Positions 1 to 7,176 of a stretch of DNA of 49,223 nt are shown one piece after another. The position numbers and the translations under genes were made by a program. The first letter of the stretch is position 1; each line of letters opens with the position of its first letter. The notes beneath the pieces are model-generated. The model did no database searches. It saw only the letters and a list, made by a program, of their open reading frames with translations, and was not told the origin of the DNA. Source of the DNA: Deltaproteobacteria bacterium. GTDB lineage: Bacteria; Myxococcota_A; UBA796; UBA9615. The DNA is taken from NCBI GenBank assembly GCA_002724675.1, contig PBPL01000075.1, positions 1 through 49,223 of the forward strand. The letters are read 5' to 3'.

Positions 1-1
1 C

Positions 2-430
2 GGAGACGATGACGACGACGACACCGGAGACGATGACGACACCGGAGACGATGACGACACCGGAGACGATGACGACGACGACACCGGAGACGATGACGAC
101 GACGACACCGGAGACGATGACGACGACTCCACGGACGATGACGACGACACCGGGGACGACGATGACGACGACACCGGGGACGACGACTCCGGGGACGACG
201 ACGACTCCGGGGACGACGATGACGACGACACGGGGGACGACGACGACTCCGGGGACGACGATGACGACGACACCGGGGACGATGACTCCGGGGACGACGA
301 CGATGACTCCGGGGACGACGACGATGACTCCGGCGACGACGACGATGACTCCGGCGACGACGACGATGACGACGACACCGCAGACGACGACACCGCAGAC
401 GACGATGACTCCGGGGACGACGACGATGAC
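2..430 (+). repeat. Asp-coding simple repeat (GAC/GAT-rich)
   Basis: Irregular units such as GACGATGACGACGACACCGG encode GDDDD(T/S). Every length change I read is a multiple of three, so the frame is kept throughout. That is expected of a selected coding repeat rather than noncoding low-complexity DNA. The repeat reaches the window edge. Confidence 0.85.
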
Positions 431-586
431 AGCAGCGATGAAGGCGTTGAGCTACCGGCCGGCTGCGGATGTACAGCATCACTGCAAGGCAAGCGCGTTA
501 CACAGGGTGTATTGGAGCTAGCACTAGGAGTGCTCATCATGCTGGCCATCCGACGACGACAGCGTCACCCGATGACGGCGGCTTGA
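2..586 (+). CDS. Surface protein C-terminus: Asp-rich stalk plus MYXO-CTERM-like sorting tail (5' partial)
   Basis: The reading frame starting at base 2 is open from the window edge to a TGA at 584-586. It is absent from the ORF track because no start codon lies inside the window; the listed ORF 9..521 is a shadow in another frame. About 145 residues are repeats of G-D-D-D-D(-D)-T/S. They are followed by an ending with GCGC, a hydrophobic segment (LELALGVLIMLAI) and a basic cluster (RRRQR). A Cys-containing motif, a membrane helix and an Arg cluster are the plan of MYXO-CTERM tails, which are processed and anchored at the myxobacterial surface. The acidic repeat probably forms an extended, calcium-binding or repulsive stalk. 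The functional N-terminal domain lies outside the window, so its activity is unknown. Confidence 0.8.
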   Translation, partial: GDDDDDDTGDDDDTGDDDDTGDDDDDDTGDDDDDDTGDDDDDSTDDDDDTGDDDDDDTGDDDSGDDDDSGDDDDDDTGDDDDSGDDDDDDTGDDDSGDDDDDSGDDDDDSGDDDDDSGDDDDDDDTADDDTADDDDSGDDDDDSSDEGVELPAGCGCTASLQGKRVTQGVLELALGVLIMLAIRRRQRHPMTAA

Positions 587-638
587 GACCACTGGATTGG
601 TTCGTCAAGCCGTTCGGGTTGTCGCCCTAGAACTTCAG

Positions 639-689
639 AAGAAAATCAAACGCAGCGGTCGCCCTGCCCAAATCGGACAGGGCGACCGC
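639..689 (-). terminator. Rho-independent terminator for the riboswitch-controlled lipoprotein gene
   Basis: A 12-bp perfect stem (GCGGTCGCCCTG / CAGGGCGACCGC) encloses an 11-nt loop at 655-689. On the minus strand it is followed by a T-rich run (GTTTGATTTTC). It sits between two convergent genes, about 30 nt past the stop of the minus-strand gene. The plus-strand side has no T tract, so it should act mainly on the minus strand. Confidence 0.7.
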
Positions 690-717
690 AACTACATGAG
701 CATCGCTTCGGTTCGAG

Positions 718-2343
718 CTACCGGGTAAACCAGAAGAACTCCGCAGAGTTGTCGCCGTTTGGCGCGACTGATGTGAAGTCAATCTTGTATCCGCTGACTG
801 GCAGCCCACCCCAGGTGGACGGGAACCAGGTTGCTGTGTCCAACACCAGCGGAAGGTCGAACCCCGGAAGACATGGACTGCTATCGGAGACACGGGGGCT
901 GATGTCGGCGACCGTGTTCATCTGCTGCCCAAGCGAATCCAGATAGAAGACATGGGCCTGGAAGTCCATGCCACAGACCTCCACACCACCTGCCTGCACT
1001 AGAGGACGATCGGCATAGAGGGTCACTGCCGTAGCCGAAGGATCAATCGTGATCGGATTGGACGACGTACCCGGATCACCCGATGTCATCGGATACGTAG
1101 GTGCAGTCGCCGTCACTCCGTCGGTGATGGTGTGAACCTTTGGTGCCGTGTTGAACACGTATGCGAGCCGCGTCGTGAAGGTAGCAATGGTTCCGGTCAC
1201 CAGCTCGACCTCGAACTGGAACAGCGCGGGGGCGGGATCGGTGGTCGTGTCTACCCACACGGTGAACACATTGTCACCGTCCGGGTCGATGGCGTGATGT
1301 AGGCGATGCGCATCACCAGACCAGGCTGAGCCCGCAGGCGGTGTCGGGGCGGTGAAGGAGAAGCCTCCGGCATAAGGTGCAATGCGCCCGTCGGCAAAGA
1401 GAGGATGCATCGGCACCCGGACATCGACGATGTTGGGAACCAGCGTCCCAGGCACGGTCAGTTCATAGGTAATGATGTGACTGTCCGTATGGGGCAAGAG
1501 GTCGCCGTCACCATCCAACAACTGAGTGCTATTCAGCTTCAGGTTGTCAAAGACGACACAGTCCGATTCCTGAAGGTCACCGATCCCCGTGTTGCTCGTC
1601 CCAAGCTCATACGTCAGAAGGCACGGGGCAAAGCCCTCAATGGCATCGTAAATGCCATTGGCGTTGGAGTCGTTGTCCAGGAAATTGGGGACACCGTCCC
1701 CATCCGAGTCGCCCCGGGCGGGCAGACCGGCCAGATCGACACCGTTATCGCCGTCCTCGGACTCTTCCATCACGATGCTGACGAGATCGATCAGGTCCGG
1801 CAACTTGGCGCTGGAGGCTCCCTGGAGCGCATTCTCCGCGGTAGCTAGCTGGGTCGAGCGGTCCAACTCCAGTCGGCCGAGGTCCAGCACCTCATCCAGA
1901 TCTGAGTGGAGGGGCAGCGACGTTCCACCGCTCACAACGAGCCCCATGGGGGTGTTGTTGGCATCGAGAATAGCGAGCGCATAGTCGCCAGCCTCGAGCT
2001 CGAGATCCACCTGACCCAACGGAGCTTCAGCAAGAAGCGCCGAGTTATCAGCCAGATTGAGCGCGAGGACTCGGATGCCAAGGGCGGGATCCCCAGGCAA
2101 GTCAGAGATCGCCTTTGCCAACGACTCTGGCGTGACATCGACCACCGAACCCGTGACTCGGACAGACATCTGAGACTGACCCGTGACCTCGGCGTCCTCG
2201 CCAAGCTCTGTAGGCGGCAGTGGAGAACAACCAGCGAACAACATAAAGGTGCTAAGCCCAGCAATGGAGCCAGCAGTCACAACCTTGCGGTGCAGCCTTC
2301 GTGGAAGAGGGATGAGTTGAGGTAGGAAGTGCTTGACGGACAT
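718..2343 (-). CDS. Lipoprotein with thrombospondin-3-like calcium motif, under riboswitch control
   Basis: This 541-residue protein begins MSVKHFLPQ and has a basic N-terminus, a hydrophobic segment and the lipobox LFAGC, so it is a predicted lipoprotein. An Asp-rich motif near residue 230 (DSDGDGVPNFLDND) resembles thrombospondin type 3 or EF-hand-like calcium loops. The C-terminal half is rich in beta-prone segments; I do not recognise a catalytic domain. The ORF track extends the start to 2652, but that would translate the riboswitch leader. The ATG at 2343 is preceded by AAGGAGAGAG at good spacing and opens a proper signal peptide, so I chose it. The GEMM-I riboswitch directly upstream implies control by cyclic di-GMP, which fits a surface or adhesion role; that role is inferred. 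Confidence 0.85.
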   Translation of the reverse strand: MSVKHFLPQLIPLPRRLHRKVVTAGSIAGLSTFMLFAGCSPLPPTELGEDAEVTGQSQMSVRVTGSVVDVTPESLAKAISDLPGDPALGIRVLALNLADNSALLAEAPLGQVDLELEAGDYALAILDANNTPMGLVVSGGTSLPLHSDLDEVLDLGRLELDRSTQLATAENALQGASSAKLPDLIDLVSIVMEESEDGDNGVDLAGLPARGDSDGDGVPNFLDNDSNANGIYDAIEGFAPCLLTYELGTSNTGIGDLQESDCVVFDNLKLNSTQLLDGDGDLLPHTDSHIITYELTVPGTLVPNIVDVRVPMHPLFADGRIAPYAGGFSFTAPTPPAGSAWSGDAHRLHHAIDPDGDNVFTVWVDTTTDPAPALFQFEVELVTGTIATFTTRLAYVFNTAPKVHTITDGVTATAPTYPMTSGDPGTSSNPITIDPSATAVTLYADRPLVQAGGVEVCGMDFQAHVFYLDSLGQQMNTVADISPRVSDSSPCLPGFDLPLVLDTATWFPSTWGGLPVSGYKIDFTSVAPNGDNSAEFFWFTR

Positions 2344-2354
2344 GGCTCTCTCCT

Positions 2355-2430
2355 TCGGTAGCCCGGCTACCTGCATCAGCAGGCCCGTGGCTTTGCGTCC
2401 CGACGTCGCCGCCGGTTTGCCGTTTCGGGA
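2355..2430 (-). promoter_or_regulatory. GEMM-I cyclic-di-GMP riboswitch
   Basis: Read on the minus strand, the leader contains ACGGCAAACC, a stem CCGGCG closed by the GNRA tetraloop GCGA and CGTCGG, then GGGACGCAAAGCC, then a second arm ending GGTAGCCGGGCTACCGA. These are the conserved blocks of the GEMM-I (c-di-GMP-I) aptamer. Aligned by eye to the Vibrio Vc2 aptamer, the ligand-contacting positions A18, G20, A47 and C92 all appear conserved. A G at position 20 favours c-di-GMP over cAMP-GMP. The 3' strand of the aptamer ends directly against the AAGGAGAG ribosome-binding site, suggesting translational control. I see no separate terminator hairpin. Confidence 0.9.
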
Positions 2431-2454
2431 GGAAACTACTTCCGCCCTTGCACT

Positions 2455-2483
2455 CAACGTGGGTCGCCCGTTCCATTTGTCAA
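2455..2483 (-). promoter_or_regulatory. Candidate promoter of the riboswitch leader
   Basis: A perfect TTGACA on the minus strand (2478-2483) lies about 50 nt upstream of the aptamer. A -10 element 17 nt downstream would be ACGTTG, which is a poor match. Position fits a start just ahead of the riboswitch, but only the -35 element is convincing. Confidence 0.4.
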
Positions 2484-2641
2484 GAAATTGCGCGTGTAAG
2501 CCTTGAACCTGGTGCGGCCCAGCCAGCGCAAGACTGCCCACTGGCATCTCCCAAGATTGCCTCTCGCACATCGAGACAACATCAAGTAGGGTCCGAGCCG
2601 CACGAAGGAAGAGCGCGCCTTCGATGCCGCATGAGGAGGCC

Positions 2642-4390
2642 ATGGCGCCCAACGAACCTCACGACCTCGTCATCCTCGGAGGCGGACTGGCCGGGCTGTG
2701 CCTTGCGCGACAGTTGAGCCTTGCGCGGCCAGAGACCAAGATCCTTGTCGCTGAGGGAGGAAAGCGACCTGCCCCGCAAGCAGCCTTCAAGATCGGGGAG
2801 TCCAGCGTAGAGGTCGCGGGTCACTACCTGCACAACGTGTTGGGGCTAGCCGACTATCTGAACGAGCACCAGCTTCCAAAGCTGGGCCTGCGCTACTTCA
2901 TGAGCCAGGGCGACAACTCGGACATCACGCGGCGTCTGGAGATGGGCCCCATCCGCAACAAGGTTCAGGTGCCATTCAACGGACTGCTGCTTCCCAGCTA
3001 TCAATTGGACCGCGGAACACTCGAGAATCACCTCATCGAACTGCTCGAGACCGACCACCCCAATGTGACCTTCCAACAACAGTGCCGAGTTGCGGACATC
3101 GCCTTCGGCCCAGGGGAAGCCACTCATCAAGTCACACTCCGAACCAAAGAAGAGAACGGCGAGAGAGTTGAAGAGACGCTGCAGACACGTTGGGTGATCG
3201 ACGCTGCTGGCAGAGGCTCGTTCCTCAAGAAGAAGCTGGGCAATGAGATCCCCAACGACCACCACTGCAATGGGGTGTGGTTCCGTCTGAGAACCCGCAT
3301 CCAGGTCGACAACTGGAGCGAGGACCAGAGCTTCCAAGACCGCGTCAATGAACGAGCCCGCTGGCGCAGCACCGTGCACCTCATGGGGCACGGCTACTGG
3401 CTCTGGATCATCCCGCTCAGCGGTGGGGAGACGAGCATCGGAGTGGTCGCTGATGAGCGCGTTCACCCCTACCGAAGCCTCGCCAGTTGGACGAAGATTC
3501 GGGCCTGGCTCAAGGCACACGAGCCTCAACTGTCCGAGAAGGTAGAGGCCGCGGCCGATCAAAAGCTGGACTTCGCGGCAACGGCCGACTTCACCTTGAA
3601 TTGCACCTCGGTAACCGGTGGCGACGACCGGTGGGGAATGACCGGCGATGCCGGGCTCTTCACAGACCCGCTCTATTCCCCCGGTACCGACTTCATCTGC
3701 ATTGTGAACACGATGCAGACAGACCTCATCACCCGCGAGCTGGACGGAGAGTCCATCGGCACCCGCGCCGAGCGGTCCAATTACTACCTGAAGCTGCTGT
3801 ACGACCAGTTCATGCAGGTCTACCGCGACGGCTATCTCGTCATGGGCAACCCGCGTGTGAACACGGTCAAGGTGGTCTTCGACAATGGCTTCTACTGGGG
3901 CTGGGTCGCCCTGATGGGCATGAACGGGCGCGCCACAGATCCAGACGTCCTCGACCCTTTCCACGAGGTCTACATGCGCTCCATTCGAGTCATGGTGGGA
4001 TTCCAGCGCTTCATTCGAGAATGGAACGAAGCAGAGCCTCGCCAGGAGCTTCCCTTCGACCACATCGACCAGTTCGACATCCGTATGCTCTGGAATATCT
4101 ACACAGTCCTCATCCGACCGGTCGACGGCGAGTCGCTTCGGAAGCGCCTCACCAAGAACCTCGAGCGTCTAGAGGCTTACTGTGAGCACGTCTTCCGGCA
4201 GTTGTTTCAGGGAGACCCAGAGGTTGAGGCCGCCGTGGGTCTTGATGTCACGAAGCTGACCTTGGACCGAACCAAGTGGGCCGAGTGGGGCACGCTGGAA
4301 GGCCCCGACCGCCATCAACTGGTCGGGCAGATCGCCGCGGGGATGGCACCGCTGTGGAGTGGCTCCAGCCGAGAGGCTTCTGCGGCCTGA
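2642..4390 (+). CDS. Flavin-dependent halogenase-like FAD enzyme
   Basis: This 582-residue protein has an N-terminal FAD-binding GGGLAGL motif and a KIGESS segment like the GEATV/GES box of flavin-dependent halogenases. W253-L-W-I-I-P258 matches the WxWxIP signature of that family exactly. A later GDAGLFTDPLYSPG block fits the second flavin-contacting region. A Lys in LPKLGLRYF may be the catalytic Lys that forms the haloamine, but that alignment is by eye. These enzymes use FADH2 from a partner reductase, O2 and halide to halogenate aromatic or polyketide substrates; no reductase or biosynthetic cluster is visible nearby. The ATG at 2642 is preferred over 2624 because GAGGAGG stands just upstream of it. 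The gene is divergent from the riboswitch gene. A non-halogenating monooxygenase or geranylgeranyl-reductase-like role is possible. Confidence 0.8.
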   Translation: MAPNEPHDLVILGGGLAGLCLARQLSLARPETKILVAEGGKRPAPQAAFKIGESSVEVAGHYLHNVLGLADYLNEHQLPKLGLRYFMSQGDNSDITRRLEMGPIRNKVQVPFNGLLLPSYQLDRGTLENHLIELLETDHPNVTFQQQCRVADIAFGPGEATHQVTLRTKEENGERVEETLQTRWVIDAAGRGSFLKKKLGNEIPNDHHCNGVWFRLRTRIQVDNWSEDQSFQDRVNERARWRSTVHLMGHGYWLWIIPLSGGETSIGVVADERVHPYRSLASWTKIRAWLKAHEPQLSEKVEAAADQKLDFAATADFTLNCTSVTGGDDRWGMTGDAGLFTDPLYSPGTDFICIVNTMQTDLITRELDGESIGTRAERSNYYLKLLYDQFMQVYRDGYLVMGNPRVNTVKVVFDNGFYWGWVALMGMNGRATDPDVLDPFHEVYMRSIRVMVGFQRFIREWNEAEPRQELPFDHIDQFDIRMLWNIYTVLIRPVDGESLRKRLTKNLERLEAYCEHVFRQLFQGDPEVEAAVGLDVTKLTLDRTKWAEWGTLEGPDRHQLVGQIAAGMAPLWSGSSREASAA

Positions 4391-4575
4391 GCGGCTTCCG
4401 GCCTGACCATCTCCAAATCAGAACTCCAGAGTGGTGCCCCGTAGCTCCACCGGTCAGCTTGCAGACCTATTAGTAGAGCCTATCGTTTTGAGATTGACCC
4501 GCTCCAGCACCGCCTGTAGCGTCCCCCAACTTCGCGCCAGACGCACACAATGTTTCAGCGCTCGGGAGGTATTTC

Positions 4576-6003
4576 ATGGCCCACTATCGGCTCACAGTCA
4601 TCGCTCTACTCGCCCTCACCCTGCTCGCCACCGCATGCTCTCAGGACGAAGAGCTTCCTGCTGACGACTACCCGAGTGTCCGTGGACCAGACGCAGCCGA
4701 GGACCTCGATCCGACTCTTGCCGTAGCGGAGTACGAGTTGGTCGTGGATGAGGCTGAGGTAGCGTTGTTCGAGGACACGGCTCCGGTTGCCATGTATGCC
4801 TACAACGGCCAGGTACCAGGGCCAGTGCTCCACGCCCGCGTGGGAGAGACCGTCCGAGTCCACGTCACCAACAACCTCAGCATGCCCACATCGGTGCACT
4901 GGTATGGAATGCGTGTGCCCTTTGAGATGGACGGAGTCAACATCAACGGTGTCTACGCCATTGGCCCAGGGCAGACCTTCACATACGAGTTTGTCGCCCG
5001 GGACGCCGGAACCTTCTGGTATCGCCCCCACGTACAGGCCAACGTTCAGGTCGAGGCCGGCCTCTATGGTGGGTTCATCGTCCACGAAGCAGACGAGATC
5101 CGACCCGACGTCGACGCGGACCGGCTTGTCATTCTCGACGACCTCCTGCTGGACTCGGACGAGAGCCTCGCGGCCCACGACATGGAACATCACACCCGGA
5201 TGCATGGGCGCACCGGCAATGCCCTCATCGCCAACGGCGCCGAACGAGCGCCGCGAGTCCACATGGCACCCGGAGAGGTGCAGCGCTGGCGACTCGTCAA
5301 CGCGGCCAATGCTCGTCCCTTTGATCTCGTATTTCCCGGCCTCGAAGTCCGCCAGATCGGCCGGGATGGTTGCCTCTGGAAGCAGGACTGGACCCGAGAC
5401 ATCGAGACTCTCTTCTTGCCCATGGGGGCCCGAGCTGATCTCGAGGTCCGGCTGGCGGAAGACACGACTGATGGTGAATTGGCAGCCATCGTCCTGACGC
5501 AAGGTTCCTTCGGGCCCGTCGAGACTGAGATTGAGTTGGTGCCCGTCCGATTGGATGAGGATGCCGAACCCAGCAGTGCCGCTGGTCACACCTCAGATCC
5601 CACCTATGAGCTTCCCAGCGCGGACGCCACCAGTGACATCGATCACACGGCTCACTTCGGGGTCGGGTTTAACGACGCAGACCAGGCGCAGTGGATGATC
5701 GATCAAAAGACCTGGCCCGAGTACACAGAGTGGGAAGTGGCTGTTGGGGACGAACAGGTCATCGAGCTGGTCAACGACGTTGGCTTCGAATACCCGCTCC
5801 ACTTCCATGGCACGCGCTTCAAGGTGTTGTCACGGAACAACCAAGCCGTCGACGAGCCTGGCCTGAGAGACACGGTGTGGCTGGAGGGCGACAGCTCTGT
5901 AGTCATCGCCGCGACCTACGACGCACCAGGCTCATGGGTGTACCAGAGCTCCCTGCTCGAGTACTCCATCCTCGGAATGATGGGCGTCGTCGAAGTCCGC
6001 TGA
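4576..6003 (+). CDS. Multicopper-oxidase-fold lipoprotein with lost copper ligands (FtsP-like)
   Basis: A 475-residue three-cupredoxin protein with lipobox LLATAC, preceded by GGGAGGT. The usual copper motifs are all recognisable but altered. HWHG is HWYG (H108 kept). WYHSH is WYRPH (only H152 kept). HPxHLHG is YPLHFHG (H409 and H411 kept). The C-terminal HCHIxxHxxxGM box is QSSLLEYSILGM, with every His and the Cys replaced. The type-1 electron-transfer copper is therefore absent and the trinuclear cluster incomplete. Laccase-type oxidase activity is unlikely. By analogy with E. coli FtsP/SufI, which has the fold without copper, it may be a structural or binding protein, although the remaining His residues could hold one metal ion. 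It follows the halogenase-like gene by 185 bp, a gap in which I see no clear signal. Confidence 0.85.
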   Translation: MAHYRLTVIALLALTLLATACSQDEELPADDYPSVRGPDAAEDLDPTLAVAEYELVVDEAEVALFEDTAPVAMYAYNGQVPGPVLHARVGETVRVHVTNNLSMPTSVHWYGMRVPFEMDGVNINGVYAIGPGQTFTYEFVARDAGTFWYRPHVQANVQVEAGLYGGFIVHEADEIRPDVDADRLVILDDLLLDSDESLAAHDMEHHTRMHGRTGNALIANGAERAPRVHMAPGEVQRWRLVNAANARPFDLVFPGLEVRQIGRDGCLWKQDWTRDIETLFLPMGARADLEVRLAEDTTDGELAAIVLTQGSFGPVETEIELVPVRLDEDAEPSSAAGHTSDPTYELPSADATSDIDHTAHFGVGFNDADQAQWMIDQKTWPEYTEWEVAVGDEQVIELVNDVGFEYPLHFHGTRFKVLSRNNQAVDEPGLRDTVWLEGDSSVVIAATYDAPGSWVYQSSLLEYSILGMMGVVEVR

Positions 6004-6050
6004 TTCCAGCCGTCGCCTCGACGCGAGCAAGACCATCCAATTGGTGGCAC

Positions 6051-7175
6051 CTACAGGTTCGGTGTCGGGTCCCACTTGGCCGGGGGATCGTGCGGGAGGA
6101 TCTCCTGCCACGTCTGACCGCCCTCCCGATCGCGCACGACCAGAAACAGGCGAGCCTCTCGGTCTACAGCCCCCCGAAATGGCGTCCAGCCAAACTCACG
6201 GGGGGTGAGCTCATCGTCTAAGACGGGAGTGTCCCCGCTCCCGAAGTTTTCGGCGTTGTCTCGATCTTCTTCCCCCTCCTCCTCCTCGGGATCGGGGAGA
6301 CCTGGGCGGCCGGTGGTGCGGTAGAACTCGAGCGTCAGGAGTGTTGTCGGCTGGTCATCTTCCACTTCGATGCGTAGGTGCAGCCCTGTGTCGGCAGAGA
6401 CATCACCCACATAGATTGGCCGAAGGGGCCCTGTCAGGGTCCCTTCGGCCACCGACCACCGATCGCCTCCAACTCGTTCCACGAGCGTGAGTCTCGGGTT
6501 CGCGTTCCAGTCCTCTGGGAGTTCGACCGAACCCAACGGATCGTCGCTAGCACCCGGCGGGCCTCCTCCGCCAGGGGGGGATGAGCCGCCGTCGCCACCA
6601 GCAGCACCACCGGCTCCCTCAGGAGGTCCTCCCCCAGGAGCGCCTGAGGCTGAGTCGTCATCATCACCGAAGGACTCGCCTGCCGAGTCATCGTCGCCAA
6701 GGACATCGTCCGCAGAGTCATCATCGTCGCCCAGCCCGTCGAAGTCTGGCGTGAGAAAGTCTACGATCTTGATGGTCTCCCGGCGGAGAGTCTCGTTACT
6801 GGCGACATAGCTCAGCGGAAGGCTGCCCAAAAGCCACTGGACTTCATCGCGTGCTGCTACAGCCCCGAAGTCCACCTCAAGAGTCGGCCCCACTGCGTCA
6901 TCGGGAACCAGGGCCTCGAGCTGCTCTCGCCCCTCAAAGTCCTCATCACCCAGCTCCAACGCCCAGCTGTGTTCGATGCCTTCCCCCTGGGGGTCGTCGG
7001 GGTCCACAGTCAAGGCTCGCACCGTGACCGTGGGCAGAGGAGATGTGGCGAGCAAGGCCGTCGCCGGATCGACCTGAACTGCCAACACCCGCAGATCATC
7101 CACCACCAGAGGATCGGGGAGCTGCGGGAAGCAACTGGTAAGCGCCAGAGCGCATGCGACGAGCACTACACGCAT
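6051..7175 (-). CDS. Lipoprotein with Asp-rich and Gly/Pro-rich linkers, partner of the TonB-receptor fusion
   Basis: This 374-residue protein starts MRVVLVACALALTSC, a short lipoprotein signal. The middle holds a linker of DDDDSAD-type repeats followed by a Gly/Pro-rich stretch. Both flanking halves look folded, but I recognise no family. Its ATG lies 1 nt after the stop of the TonB-receptor fusion gene, so the two are almost certainly co-transcribed and translationally coupled. In such pairs the lipoprotein is often a surface or periplasmic accessory of the receptor; that role is inferred from position only. Confidence 0.8.
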   Translation of the reverse strand: MRVVLVACALALTSCFPQLPDPLVVDDLRVLAVQVDPATALLATSPLPTVTVRALTVDPDDPQGEGIEHSWALELGDEDFEGREQLEALVPDDAVGPTLEVDFGAVAARDEVQWLLGSLPLSYVASNETLRRETIKIVDFLTPDFDGLGDDDDSADDVLGDDDSAGESFGDDDDSASGAPGGGPPEGAGGAAGGDGGSSPPGGGGPPGASDDPLGSVELPEDWNANPRLTLVERVGGDRWSVAEGTLTGPLRPIYVGDVSADTGLHLRIEVEDDQPTTLLTLEFYRTTGRPGLPDPEEEEGEEDRDNAENFGSGDTPVLDDELTPREFGWTPFRGAVDREARLFLVVRDREGGQTWQEILPHDPPAKWDPTPNL

Positions 7176-7176
7176 C

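Noticed and set aside
1-430. Tandem repeats as a CRISPR array or VNTR
   Set aside because: There are no unique spacers. The units are coding, in-frame and irregular.
9-521. Plus-strand ORF rich in MTTTTPET repeats
   Set aside because: It is a frame shadow of the GDDDD repeat. The true frame (starting at base 2) runs on to a proper sorting tail.
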